This document shows positions 52,988-63,088 of a stretch of DNA of 64,000 nucleotides, in pieces. Source of the stretch: Streptomyces dysideae (GTDB lineage Bacteria > Actinomycetota > Actinomycetes > Streptomycetales > Streptomycetaceae). Position numbers and translations under genes: made by a program. Each line of letters begins with the position of its first letter. The first letter of the stretch is position 1. The notes below the pieces were generated by a model. It saw only the letters and a list, made by a program, of their open reading frames with translations, searched no databases and was not told the origin of the DNA. The stretch spans positions 107,091-171,090 of the forward strand of contig NZ_KQ949089.1 in assembly GCF_001514305.1 (NCBI RefSeq). The letters are read 5' to 3'.

Positions 52988-53190
52988 TCAGCCCCGCCGC
53001 GCAACAATGCTCAACGAGTTCGCGGCAACGGTGGCTCCGATGCTCGCCCACTCCGTCCAGGCCAGATTCCGGCCGGGGATGATCCAGCCGACGACGGCGG
53101 CGAGGACGGGGTTGACGCTCATGAAGAGGCCGAAGGCCTGGGCCGGAATGCGGCGCAGGGTGAACAGGTCCGCGAGGTACGGCACCGCGA
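52988..53190 (-). pseudogene. EamA/RhtA-type transporter C-terminal fragment
   Basis: VPYLADLFTLRRIPAQAFGL, FMSVNPVLAAVVGW and NLAWTEWASIGATVAA follow the last helices of EamA exporters. Only about 65 residues remain. Confidence 0.6.
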
Positions 53191-53297
53191 GGCGAGCACA
53201 CCGGCGGCAACGGCGCGACCGACGGCCCCCGCAGTGGGCGGTTGCCGGAGGACCCGGGGGCAACTGACCGGCCGGTGGGCCGTATCAGGCCAACCCG

Positions 53298-54977
53298 TCA
53301 GGTCAACGGCACCCGCCTGAACCGCCCCGCCACCCGCAGATCGGCCTCGATCCGCCCGGCCGCGGCGATCAGCTCGGGAAGGACGTCCCGTTCGCATTCC
53401 TGGACCGTCCGGCGGGCCGCGTGCATCGCGACGTTCACCGCGGCGACCGCCCGGCCCGTCCGGTCCCGCACCGGCACCGCGACCGACCGCAGCCCCTCCT
53501 CCAACTCCTCGTCGACCAGGGCGTACCCGCGCTCACGGACCTCCGCCAGCACGCCCGCGAGGACGGCGCGGTCGGTGACCGTACGTGGAGTCAGCGGGCG
53601 CAGCTCCCCGAACTCCCGCTCGTCCTCCGGGAGATCCGCCAGCAGCACCCGCCCCAGGGACGTCGCATACGCCGGGAGCCGCGTGCCGACCGTGATGTTG
53701 ACGCTCATCACACGGCTCGTGGCGACGCGGGCCGTGTACTGGACCTCCTCGCCGGCCCCGGTGAGCACCGCCAGCGACGACGACTCGTGGATCCGGCCGG
53801 AGAGGTCCGCCAGGTGCGGAGTGGCGATCTGGGGGAGGGACGTACGGGACAGAGGCGGGAAGCCGAGCGACAGCATCCGCGGGGTCAGCACGAAGCCGCG
53901 GTTCCCGGACGAGGCAACCAGACCCAGGTGCTCGTACGTGATCAGCGCCCGCCGTGCCGTCGCCCGCGCCAGGCCCGTCGCGCGAGCGACATCCGTGAGT
54001 GTCAGCTCGGTGCGCCCCTCACCGAAGGCCGTCAGCACGGCCAGTCCGCGCGCCAGCGACTCGACGAACTCTCGCCCCAGCTCCTGCTTCGACGCCCCCG
54101 TCCAGGTCGCCAGCCCCGAGGGCGGAGCCGCCCCGGGCTCCGCCTCCGGCGCCTCGCGCAGCTCGCGCTCCATGTCCGCGACCGCCGTCCGCAGCCGGGG
54201 GAGCAGGGTGTCCCGCAGGCCGGCCGCGGTGTGCCGGCTGGTATGGCTGACGACGCTCGCGACGCAGGCGATCCGTCCGGTACGGGCATCCCGTACCGGC
54301 ACGGACACGGCGACCAGCCCCGGCTCGATCAACTGGTCGTCCAGCGCCCACCCGTCCCCCCGCGCCCGTACGGCCCGCAGCTCGAAGTCCGCGTCGGGGT
54401 CGGCGTCGGCGTCAAGGTGTTCGCGCGGCGGTACGGCCGGAAAACCCCGGTCCTCCGGATCCGCCGCCCGGCGCGAACGCCAGCCCGCCCACTCCTGCTC
54501 CGTCCACTCGGTGGCGAACAGCGCGCCCGGCGCGGTGCGTTCGGCCGGGAGCAGGTCGCCGATGCGGAAGCTGAGGGACATCGCGCGGCGGCGGGTGGCC
54601 TGGTGGATGAAGCGGACGCCGTCGCGGTCGCCGACCGCCAGCGACACCGACTCGTCCAGTTCGTCGGCGAGGGCGTCAGCGCGGGCGTCGAGCAGGGCGG
54701 GCAGGCGCAGGGCCGCCAGGTAGGCATTGCCGAGTTCCATCAGCCGGGGGGCGAGGACCACGTCGCGGCCGTCGAGACGGACGTAGCCCATGCGCGCGAG
54801 GGTGGAGGCGATCCGGTCCACCGTGGAACGGGCGAGCCCGGTGGCCCGCTCCAGCGCGCTCGGGCTCAGCACCCCGCCGGCCTCCGTCAGCCGCCACAGC
54901 ACCGCGACACCCCGGATCAACGGCGTGACCGCCTCCTCCGGAACTGCGGCGGCGTCCATCGTGCTCTTCGCTGGCAT
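53298..54977 (-). CDS. Tandem IclR-family regulator (two complete IclR units)
   Basis: The 559-residue protein starts at ATG 54977. Two winged HTHs and two ligand domains follow each other. Unit 1 has LSPSALERATGLARSTVDRI and SLAVGDRDGVRFIH. Unit 2 begins at about residue 295 with LTLTDVARATGLARATARRA and SLAVLTGAGEEVQYTARV. Single IclR proteins are about 250 residues, so this is a duplicated architecture known in actinomycetes for aromatic catabolism regulators. Nothing catabolic is adjacent, so its target is unknown. Confidence 0.85.
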   Translation of the reverse strand: MPAKSTMDAAAVPEEAVTPLIRGVAVLWRLTEAGGVLSPSALERATGLARSTVDRIASTLARMGYVRLDGRDVVLAPRLMELGNAYLAALRLPALLDARADALADELDESVSLAVGDRDGVRFIHQATRRRAMSLSFRIGDLLPAERTAPGALFATEWTEQEWAGWRSRRAADPEDRGFPAVPPREHLDADADPDADFELRAVRARGDGWALDDQLIEPGLVAVSVPVRDARTGRIACVASVVSHTSRHTAAGLRDTLLPRLRTAVADMERELREAPEAEPGAAPPSGLATWTGASKQELGREFVESLARGLAVLTAFGEGRTELTLTDVARATGLARATARRALITYEHLGLVASSGNRGFVLTPRMLSLGFPPLSRTSLPQIATPHLADLSGRIHESSSLAVLTGAGEEVQYTARVATSRVMSVNITVGTRLPAYATSLGRVLLADLPEDEREFGELRPLTPRTVTDRAVLAGVLAEVRERGYALVDEELEEGLRSVAVPVRDRTGRAVAAVNVAMHAARRTVQECERDVLPELIAAAGRIEADLRVAGRFRRVPLT

Positions 54978-55105
54978 CGGCTCTCCGGTACGGCGTTCGC
55001 GGGCAGGCCTACCGTAATCCGCGAACCACACGAGCACGGCGCGCGGACGACCGTATACGTGCCACCACGCCACCGCACCGCGCGCCCGCGCACGCCTGGC
55101 GCCGA

Positions 55106-55217
55106 GTCACTCGCACCCGGTATTCCCCGGACAGGCCAGCGCCCGTCACCGCTGTGCGGGTGCTGCGGCTGGGGCCGCGGAAGTCTTCGCCGGGGCGGGC
55201 AAAGGCGCCACCAGGCA
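55106..55217 (-). pseudogene. Degenerate copy of the M6 protease tail
   Basis: GAFARPGEDFRGPSRSTRTA and VTGAGLSGEYRVRVTRR parallel the end of the neighbouring protease (PFKPGEDFRDPKRGIRIAV, GASGEYRVLVSRR). It lies about 420 bases downstream of the intact tail, with no start. Confidence 0.7.
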
Positions 55218-55281
55218 AGCCCAAACCGAACCGCGCGGGCACGGCGCGCGCCCGTCGCGGCGCCCGCAGCACGCCGCGTGC

Positions 55282-55472
55282 GTCCAGCGCCGCGCCACCC
55301 GCACCGCGCCGCGTGCGCATACAGCGCACCACCTGCACCGCGCCGCGTCCAGCGCCGCGCCACCCGCACCGTGCCGCGTGCGCCCAGTACCCCGCTCCCC
55401 GCACGTCCAGCGCCGCGCCACCCGCACCGTGCCGCGTGCGCATACAGCGCACCACCTGCACCGCGCCGCGCC
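55282..55472. repeat. GC-rich tandem repeat tract
   Basis: A unit of about 36 bp starting GTCCAGCGCCGCGCCACCCG occurs at 55282, 55347 and 55405. A second 30-bp unit (CATACAGCGCACCACCTGC start) follows the first and third copies, giving a 123-bp period. No gene is supported here. Confidence 0.8.
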
Positions 55473-55532
55473 CAGCAGTGCACCCTGCTCACCCACCGCG
55501 TCCGCCCAGCACCACCCCACCGCCCCGCCCCA

Positions 55533-56819
55533 CTACCGCCGCGAAACCAGCACCCGATACTCCCCAGAGGCCCCCGCCCCCGCCCCTGCCACCGCGATCC
55601 GGATCCCCCGCTTGGGATCCCGGAAGTCCTCGCCGGGCTTGAACGGGGCGTCGGAGAGTTCCGCGTGGACGTTGGGGCTGCGAGTGCAGCCGCCGCTGTC
55701 CTGGTGGGAGTCGTAGACCCGTATCGGGCCCATGCCGGTGTCGATGTCCGCGTCGACCCTGTAGATCAGTACGCCCGGCCGGCACACGGTCTCGTCGTTG
55801 CCCGCGCGGGTGCGCAGTTCGACGGCGTAGCCGGTCTTCGGGCTGACCGGCACGAACACCAGCTTCGGTCCGCCCGCGCGGGCCAGCGGTGTCAGTGTGT
55901 ACTCGGTCGTACCGGGCGCGGTCGCGCAGCCGACCTGGGTCGCGTCCAGCCAGCCCAGTTTCCACTTGTGCCAGCCGAGCAGGTCGTTGTTGGCGCCCCA
56001 GTCCTCGCTCATGATGTCCCAGTGGCCGACCGCGCCCCCGCCTTCCTGGGTGTAGAGGTCGGGCAGGCCGAAGACGTGGCCGTTCTCGTGGGGGAGGACC
56101 CGGTAGCCGGTGCGGTCGTAGGAGCCGGAGCCGTCGTCCTGGCGGGAGTAGACGAACGAGGCGTTGGCGACGGGGACGCCGTCCGCGACCGGCGCCTCCG
56201 TGTTGCCCGCGAAAGTCACCGACAGGACCGTGTCCAGGGCGGAGGGGCCGGCGTTGGGCGTCATCAGCACGTTCAGGAAGTCGTACCTCCGGAAGTCCAC
56301 CCGGGGATCGGCCGCCGCCACGATGTCCTGGACCAGGTCCCGATAGCCGGGGTCGAAGGGCGCGCCGCGCTCCGTGCCGTACGCCCGGAACGGCTTCGGC
56401 ATCCGCAGCCAGCCGTTGACCGGCGTCTCGGCGCGGTAGTCGAGGCGGCCGTAGGAGCTGGTGCGGAACCACTCCCGGGTCTGCGGGAAGAACTCCCGGA
56501 AGCGGTCGAGCGCGCTGCCCGGACCCGGCGCGTCGGAGAAGTCGATCATCAGGGTGAGGGCGCGGACGGTGCCGGTGGAACGGGAGTAGCCGGCGGGGGT
56601 GGGGACGCCCTCCGACATCTGGACGTCGGTGCGGCCGCTGATCATGCAGGGGGCGAGGGCCGCGGAGCGGGCCGGCGGGATGGGTCCCGCCCCGGTCGCC
56701 GTCGTGGTGCCCGTCGTGAGGTGCCCGGAGTCGGCCGAGGTGCTGACCGCCAGGGTCAGCACGGTCACGGAGGCGAGGGCGGCCACACGGCGCGGGCGTA
56801 TCCGACGGCTCGACTGCAT
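55533..56819 (-). CDS. Secreted M6-family metalloprotease
   Basis: The 428-residue protein starts at ATG 56819. A signal peptide (RVAALASVTVLTLAVSTSA) is followed by a pro-region. The zinc site is LPHENGHVFGLPDLY (HExxH with a downstream Asp) and VGHWDIMSEDW is the Met-turn of the M6 immune-inhibitor-A-like family. The C-terminal region is beta-rich, ending in GEYRVLVSRR. It would act outside the cell as a peptidase. It is monocistronic. Confidence 0.85.
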   Translation of the reverse strand: MQSSRRIRPRRVAALASVTVLTLAVSTSADSGHLTTGTTTATGAGPIPPARSAALAPCMISGRTDVQMSEGVPTPAGYSRSTGTVRALTLMIDFSDAPGPGSALDRFREFFPQTREWFRTSSYGRLDYRAETPVNGWLRMPKPFRAYGTERGAPFDPGYRDLVQDIVAAADPRVDFRRYDFLNVLMTPNAGPSALDTVLSVTFAGNTEAPVADGVPVANASFVYSRQDDGSGSYDRTGYRVLPHENGHVFGLPDLYTQEGGGAVGHWDIMSEDWGANNDLLGWHKWKLGWLDATQVGCATAPGTTEYTLTPLARAGGPKLVFVPVSPKTGYAVELRTRAGNDETVCRPGVLIYRVDADIDTGMGPIRVYDSHQDSGGCTRSPNVHAELSDAPFKPGEDFRDPKRGIRIAVAGAGAGASGEYRVLVSRR

Positions 56820-56945
56820 GCAGGGGGCCCTTCGTCCACGGCAGCCGCCGGTCAGCGCGCTGCACCCTTGCGATCACCCTGTGTCGGGCGATGCGCGCAC
56901 GCGCGCTGGAGGAGACCGAACGTGGGTTTCCCGGCGGTAGCGGAT

Positions 56946-57038
56946 GTGACTCAGGTCACTTGAGATCTCCTCGAGGATGGGAAATAACCGGGGACGCTCT
57001 CCCCGTTTAGACCTGTGTCCACCGCGAAACGGGGAGAG
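56946..57038. promoter_or_regulatory. Two inverted repeats upstream of the TetR gene
   Basis: GTGAC-TCAG-GTCAC (56946-56959) is a perfect small palindrome. CTCTCCCCGTTT (56997-57008) and AAACGGGGAGAG (57027-57038) are perfect 12-bp arms 18 bases apart. Both lie between the divergent protease and TetR genes and could be operators; the second is 41 bases before the TetR start. Confidence 0.5.
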
Positions 57039-57079
57039 ATTCCCCGGATCGCGAACCACCGGCTCCGAGGAGTTACGCC

Positions 57080-57733
57080 GTGCAGACCGTGACGTCTCCC
57101 CACTCCGGGCAGCGCAAGACGCCCCGGCCGCGTGCCGACGCCCTGCGCAACCGGGAGCGGATCGTCACCGCCGCCCGGGAGATGTTCAACGAGTTCGGCC
57201 CGGACGTGCCGCTCGACGAGATCGCCCGCCGGGCCTGCGTCGGCAACGCCACGGTGTACCGCAACTTCCCGGACCGCGACGCCCTCGTCCGCGAGGTCGT
57301 CTGCTCGGTCATCGACCGTACCTCGGAGGCGGCCGAACAGGCGCTCGCCGAGACAGGGGACACCTTCGAGGCGCTGGAGCGCTTCGTGCACACCTCCGCC
57401 GACGAGCGGATCCACGCGCTCTGCCCGATGGTCCAGAGCACTTTCGACAAGCACCACCCCGATCTGGCGGCCGCGCGCGAACGGTTCGAGCGGCTCGTCG
57501 ACCAGCTCATCGACCGGGCGAAGGCGGCCGGTCAGCTCCGCGCGGACGTGGGTGTCGGCGATCTGATGACCGCCGTGGTCCAGTTGTCCCGGCCCCCGGC
57601 CGGCACCGGCTGCCACACCCTCGACCGCTTCGTCCACCGCACCCTGCAGCTGTTCCTGGACGGACTGCGGGCCCCGGCCCGTTCTGCCCTGCCGGGCAGG
57701 GCCGTGACCATGGAGGACCTCCGCCAGTCCTGA
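57080..57733 (+). CDS. TetR-family regulator of the efflux pump
   Basis: The 217-residue protein starts at GTG 57080. The HTH is PLDEIARRACVGNATVYRNF and the body is a typical C-terminal ligand bundle (TetR_C-like). It precedes the DHA2 exporter by 98 bases in the same direction, a common self-regulated pair. A triplicated CACGCACGTYCT stretch fills the gap. From memory the pair corresponds to SCO3207-SCO3206 of S. coelicolor. Confidence 0.85.
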   Translation: MQTVTSPHSGQRKTPRPRADALRNRERIVTAAREMFNEFGPDVPLDEIARRACVGNATVYRNFPDRDALVREVVCSVIDRTSEAAEQALAETGDTFEALERFVHTSADERIHALCPMVQSTFDKHHPDLAAARERFERLVDQLIDRAKAAGQLRADVGVGDLMTAVVQLSRPPAGTGCHTLDRFVHRTLQLFLDGLRAPARSALPGRAVTMEDLRQS

Positions 57734-57831
57734 TCGATTAGTTCAGAGCTCCACAGCAGTCGTTTCACGCACGTTCTCACGCACGTCCTCACGCACCTTT
57801 TCCGTCACGAAGTCCCGAAGTGGGTACCTCC

Positions 57832-59355
57832 ATGTCTGAAACAACCTCAAAGGCTCTCGGCGTAGCCGATAGCAACCGCTGGAAGGCGCTCGTCTTCATC
57901 GCGCTCGCCCAGCTGATGGTCGTGCTCGACGCCACCATCGTGAACATCGCCCTGCCCTCCGCCCAGCAGGACCTGGGCATCTCGGACGGCAACCGGCAGT
58001 GGGTCGTCACGGCCTACGCGCTCGCGTTCGGCGGTCTGCTCCTGTTCGGCGGCCGGATCGCCGACCTGTGGGGCCGCAAGCGCACCTTCGTCCTCGGCCT
58101 GGCCGGCTTCGCTGCCGCCTCCGCGCTGGGTGGCGCGGCCACCAACGAGGCCATGATGTTCGGCTCCCGCGCCCTGCAGGGCGTCTTCGGCGCCCTCCTC
58201 GCTCCGGCCGCGCTCTCCCTGCTCGCCGTGATGTTCACGGACGCCAAGGAGCGCGCCAAGGCGTTCGGCATCTACGGCGCGATCGCCGGTGGCGGCGGCG
58301 CCGTCGGCCTGATCCTCGGCGGCTTCCTCACCGAGTACCTGAACTGGCGCTGGACGTTCTTCGTCAACATCCCGTTCGCGGTGGTCGCCGCGGCCGGCGC
58401 CTACTTCGTCATCCGTGAGCCCGAGGGCGGCCGCAACCGCTCGCCGCTCGACATCCCCGGCGTGATCCTGTCCACCCTCGGCCTGGTCGCGCTGGTCTAC
58501 GGCTTCACCCGCGCCGAGTCCGAGGGCTGGAGCGACTCCGTGACCGTCGGCATGTTCGTCGCGTCGGCCGTACTGCTGGCCGCGTTCGTGGCCGTCGAGG
58601 CGAAGGTCAAGGCCCCGCTGCTGCCGCTGCGTGTGATCACCGAGCGCAACCGCGGCGGGATCTACCTCTCCCTGGGCCTCGCGATCATCGCGATGTTCGG
58701 CCTGTTCCTCTTCCTGACCTACTACCTGCAGATCGTGAAGGGCTACTCGCCGGTCAAGACCGGTTTCGCGTTCCTGCCGATGATCGTCGGCATGATCACG
58801 GGCTCCACCCAGATCGGTACCCGCCTGATGACCCGGGTCGCGCCGCGCCTGCTCATGGGCCCCGGCTTCCTGGTCGCCGCGCTCGGCATGCTGCTGCTGA
58901 CCCGGCTGGAGATCGGCTCCTCGTACGCCGCCCTGCTGCTCCCGGCCATGCTGCTGCTCGGCCTCGGCATGGGTACGGCGTTCATGCCGGCCATGTCCCT
59001 GGCCACCCTGGGCGTCGAGCCGCGGGACTCCGGTGTCGCCTCCGCGATGGTCAACACCTCGCAGCAGGTGGGCGGCGCGATCGGCACGGCCCTGCTGAAC
59101 ACGATCGCCGCGTCCGCGACCACGTCGTACCTCGCGGACCACATCGGCTCCGCCACCAGCCGCTCCCAGCAGCAGCTGGTCCAGCTGGAGGCCATGGTGG
59201 AGGGCTACACCAGCGCCATCTGGTTCGCCGTCGGCATCCTGGTCGTCGCCGCGGCCATCGCCCTGACCTTCGTCAACGCCGACCGCCCGAACATGGCGTC
59301 CGGTGCGGCCGAGGGCGCCGAGGAGGAGGTGCCGGTACCGGTCGCCGTCCACTGA
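57832..59355 (+). CDS. DHA2-family (EmrB/QacA-like) drug exporter
   Basis: The 507-residue protein starts at ATG 57832. Fourteen membrane helices are expected. Motif D1 LMVVLDATIVNIALPSAQQD, motif A GGRIADLWGRKR and motif C GAIAGGGGAVGLILGG are all clear. It uses the proton gradient to export drugs or self-made compounds. The partner TetR lies upstream. The C-terminus is a short acidic tail. Confidence 0.9.
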   Translation: MSETTSKALGVADSNRWKALVFIALAQLMVVLDATIVNIALPSAQQDLGISDGNRQWVVTAYALAFGGLLLFGGRIADLWGRKRTFVLGLAGFAAASALGGAATNEAMMFGSRALQGVFGALLAPAALSLLAVMFTDAKERAKAFGIYGAIAGGGGAVGLILGGFLTEYLNWRWTFFVNIPFAVVAAAGAYFVIREPEGGRNRSPLDIPGVILSTLGLVALVYGFTRAESEGWSDSVTVGMFVASAVLLAAFVAVEAKVKAPLLPLRVITERNRGGIYLSLGLAIIAMFGLFLFLTYYLQIVKGYSPVKTGFAFLPMIVGMITGSTQIGTRLMTRVAPRLLMGPGFLVAALGMLLLTRLEIGSSYAALLLPAMLLLGLGMGTAFMPAMSLATLGVEPRDSGVASAMVNTSQQVGGAIGTALLNTIAASATTSYLADHIGSATSRSQQQLVQLEAMVEGYTSAIWFAVGILVVAAAIALTFVNADRPNMASGAAEGAEEEVPVPVAVH

Positions 59356-59389
59356 CGACGACCTCCGGTCGTACCCCCTTCGGAACCCC

Positions 59390-59426
59390 TCGTACGTACG
59401 GGGATGGGGACGCTCCGTACGTACGA
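59390..59426. terminator. Bidirectional terminator between exporter and MarR genes
   Basis: TCGTACGTACGG (59390-59401) and CCGTACGTACGA (59415-59426) are perfect arms between two convergent genes. Confidence 0.7.
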
Positions 59427-59453
59427 ACCCCCAGGACCTGCCCTGACTCCCGC

Positions 59454-59963
59454 TCAGCGGAGCCAGGGCAGGTCCGCACCCGCCTCGTTCGGCTGCAGGC
59501 CCTCGGCGATGATCTGCATCGCTTCGCCGAGGGCTTTCTGCTGTTCGGGGGTGAGCCGGTCGAACACCGCGTTCCGTACGGCCGTGACATGGCCCGGTGC
59601 GGCCCGCCGCAGCACCTCTGTGCCCTGCTCCGTCAGCACCGCGAACTGTCCCCGCTTGTCGTCGGGGCAGTCCTCGCGCCGCACCCAGCTGTTCTTCTCC
59701 AGGCGGGCGATCGCGTGCGACAGCCGGGAGCGGGTGATCTTCGCGTGCATCGCCAGTTCGGTCATCCGCAGCCGTCGCTGCGGGGACTCGGAGAGCCTGA
59801 CGAGCAGGCCGTAGTAGACGTGCGGCATGCCCGCGTCGCGCTGGAGCTGGCGGTCCATGTGGTCTTCGAGAAGCGTGGCGGCGTGCACGTACGAACGCCA
59901 GACGCGCTGTTCCTCTTCGGTGAGCCAGCGTGGCTCTTCTTCGGATGTGGATGCCCTGTTCAT
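59454..59963 (-). CDS. MarR-family regulator
   Basis: The 169-residue protein is read from ATG 59963 (MNRASTSEEE); a GTG three codons earlier is possible. Winged HTH: LRMTELAMHAKITRSRLSHA, then LEKNSWVRREDCPDDKRGQF as the wing. MarR proteins bind phenolic ligands and release DNA. It is divergent from a DODA-type dioxygenase, the likely target. Confidence 0.85.
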   Translation of the reverse strand: MNRASTSEEEPRWLTEEEQRVWRSYVHAATLLEDHMDRQLQRDAGMPHVYYGLLVRLSESPQRRLRMTELAMHAKITRSRLSHAIARLEKNSWVRREDCPDDKRGQFAVLTEQGTEVLRRAAPGHVTAVRNAVFDRLTPEQQKALGEAMQIIAEGLQPNEAGADLPWLR

Positions 59964-60027
59964 GTATCCCACTCTACGAGAGGCTCATTGAAAATTAAAC
60001 CAAACTGACTTAAGCTGTGTGGCGATA

Positions 60028-60043
60028 GCTTGAGGTTTCAAGC
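60028..60043. promoter_or_regulatory. Possible MarR operator
   Basis: GCTTGA-GGTT-TCAAGC is a perfect palindrome between the divergent marR and dioxygenase genes, 30 bases before the latter. Confidence 0.5.
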
Positions 60044-60072
60044 GCGTGTCACTTCCGGAGGGAGCCGTCGCC

Positions 60073-60864
60073 ATGTCCGCCGCGATCGAGGAGCGCATGC
60101 CGGCGCTCTACCTCAGCCATGGCGCACCGCCCCTGGCGGACGATCCGGTCTGGCCCGGTGAGCTCGCCGCCTGGTCCGCCGGCCTGCCCCGCCCCAAGGC
60201 GATCCTCATGGTCTCCGCCCACTGGGAGGAGGCTCCCCTTGCCCTCGGTGCCACGGAAGCCGTTCCTCTCGTCTATGACTTCTGGGGATTCCCCGAGCAC
60301 TACTATCAGGTAACTTACGGTGCTCCGGGAGCTCCTGGACTCGCCGAGTCCGTACGGAAACTGCTGCGCGCCCCGGGTACCCCGGTCCAGGACATCCCGG
60401 ACCGCGGTCTCGACCACGGCGTCTATGTCCCGCTTGTGGAGATGTTCCCCGAAGCCGACATCCCGGTCCTGCAGGTCTCCATGCCGACCCTCGATCCGGT
60501 GAAGCTGATGGAGATCGGCCGCAGACTGGCGCCGCTGCGCGACGAGGGGGTGCTGATCGTCGGCTCCGGCTTCTTCACCCACAACCTGGCCGCCCTGCGG
60601 CACACCGGCCCGGGCGTGCCCACCTGGTCGTCCGAGTTCGACGACTGGGGGCGGCGCGCACTGGAGGCCCGTGACTGGGACGGCCTGCTCGACTTCCTCA
60701 ACAAGGCCCCCGCCGGTCACTACGCCCACCCGCGCACCGAACACTTCGCCCCCCTGTTCGTCGCCATGGGCGCGGCCGAGGTGTCCGGCGAGCTGGACGC
60801 GCAGAAGTCGGTGATCGACGGGTTCTGGATGGGAATGGCGAAGCGGTCGGTGCAGTTCGGCTGA
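60073..60864 (+). CDS. DODA-type extradiol ring-cleavage dioxygenase
   Basis: The 263-residue protein starts at ATG 60073, with GGAGGGAG upstream. LYLSHGAPPL, AILMVSAHWEE, GLDHGVYVPL and GSGFFTHNLA carry the His residues binding the metal in LigB/DODA (4,5-DOPA dioxygenase) enzymes. It should open a catechol ring. The MarR gene opposite probably senses the phenol. Confidence 0.85.
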   Translation: MSAAIEERMPALYLSHGAPPLADDPVWPGELAAWSAGLPRPKAILMVSAHWEEAPLALGATEAVPLVYDFWGFPEHYYQVTYGAPGAPGLAESVRKLLRAPGTPVQDIPDRGLDHGVYVPLVEMFPEADIPVLQVSMPTLDPVKLMEIGRRLAPLRDEGVLIVGSGFFTHNLAALRHTGPGVPTWSSEFDDWGRRALEARDWDGLLDFLNKAPAGHYAHPRTEHFAPLFVAMGAAEVSGELDAQKSVIDGFWMGMAKRSVQFG

Positions 60865-60886
60865 AGAGGCGGTCGCTACGGCGTCG

Positions 60887-61405
60887 CTACAGGTCCTTCT
60901 CGTACCAGGCGACGTCCCAGTAGCGGCCGAACTTGCGGCCCACCTCGCGGTACGTGCCGACGTACTGGAATCCGAACTGCTCGTGCAGCCGCGCGGACGC
61001 CTCGTTGGGCGGGACTATGCCGGCGTAGGCGCGGTGCACGTCCTCGTCGGTCAGGGCCTCGAAGAGGGCCTTGTAGAGGAGCGTGCCGACGCCACGGCCA
61101 CGCGCGCGTGGGGCGAGGTAGACGGAGGTCTCCACGGAGGTCCCGTAGGCCGGCTTCGGCCGGAAGGGGCTGGATGTGGCGTAGCCCAGAATCTCCTGTG
61201 TGTCCGTCTCCATGGCAACCATCAGCCGGTGCGGTCCGTCTTCAGGGTGGGAGAGCAGCCAAGGACGGCGCTCTCTCGGAGTGAAGACAGCGGTGTCGAA
61301 AGTGATGGGCGTCTCACGTACATAGTGGTTGTAGATGTCGGTGAGGGCCACGAGGTCACCCTCGACTCCCGGCCTGACCTGGATCTCTGTACGTTCCGGC
61401 GACAT
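60887..61405 (-). CDS. GNAT acetyltransferase (phosphinothricin/MnaT-like)
   Basis: The 172-residue protein starts at ATG 61405; GAGGAGG lies four bases upstream. Acetyl-CoA motif RARGRGVGTLLYKALFEAL, with TDIYNHYVRETPITFD and GFQYVGTYREVGRKFGRYWD typical of the PAT/MnaT branch. These acetylate phosphinothricin-like amines or methionine analogues. It is single and convergent with the dioxygenase gene. Confidence 0.85.
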   Translation of the reverse strand: MSPERTEIQVRPGVEGDLVALTDIYNHYVRETPITFDTAVFTPRERRPWLLSHPEDGPHRLMVAMETDTQEILGYATSSPFRPKPAYGTSVETSVYLAPRARGRGVGTLLYKALFEALTDEDVHRAYAGIVPPNEASARLHEQFGFQYVGTYREVGRKFGRYWDVAWYEKDL

Positions 61406-61574
61406 CAAGCCTCCTCATGTGGCCGCACAGGGTACTGCATGATCAGAAAAATAGGGGGGCGGGTTGGGAATTCTGTCCTGATTCCAGTCGTTGTTTCCAT
61501 CAGATGCGGGGCACCCGAGGAAAGTGCCAAGCGTCCCGGATCACCTGCCAGCCCACCATTGCAAGGGAGCACGC

Positions 61575-62582
<1,008 letters not shown>

Positions 62583-62945
62583 GGACGGGGGCGATGCAGG
62601 GGGTGCGCTGATTCGCGAATCCGCCTGGGCCGTACGGTGGCCGGGTGAGCGCCGGGCGGCGTACGACCGGCGCCCGCCGCGTACGCCGGGTGGCGGAAGA
62701 CCGCGCAAACATGGCTGTGTAACGCTGCTTCAACCTACGAGGGTCAGGGAACAAGACTTCAGGGCACGGGAGTTCGGGTTGCGGGAGATCGGTGCCGGGC
62801 CGGGCTCGCGGGACCCGCGAAACCCCTCGAGGCTGCTTCGACGCTTCCTGAACCCGCTTGAACTGCCCTGACCCTCAGACCCTCACTGACTTCGACTTCA
62901 CTGAGCCGAGTCCCGACGCACTCCCCCCGGTGCCGGGACTCTCCC

Positions 62946-62998
62946 GAGCCGGGCCTCGGCGCCCTTCCCCCCTGGGTGCCGGGGCCCGGCTCCTTTTT
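62946..62998 (+). terminator. Strong terminator between hrdD and tetR
   Basis: GAGCCGGGCCTCGGCGCC pairs with GGTGCCGGGGCCCGGCTC, followed by CTTTTTG. The remaining 500 bases between the genes (62583-63088) show nothing else I can support. Confidence 0.8.
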
Positions 62999-63088
62999 GC
63001 CACGGGAGGGGTGGGCCACCCCGTACCTGAACCACGGGGTGGCCCACCCGGATGGCAGATTGTGTCACATGGGCATAGCCTGCCGAAC

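Noticed and set aside
53421..56963. A 1180-codon plus-strand frame
   Set aside because: It is antisense to the IclR and M6 genes, of low-complexity Arg/Pro/Gly composition, and reflects GC-rich third positions. The minus-strand proteins have clear motifs.
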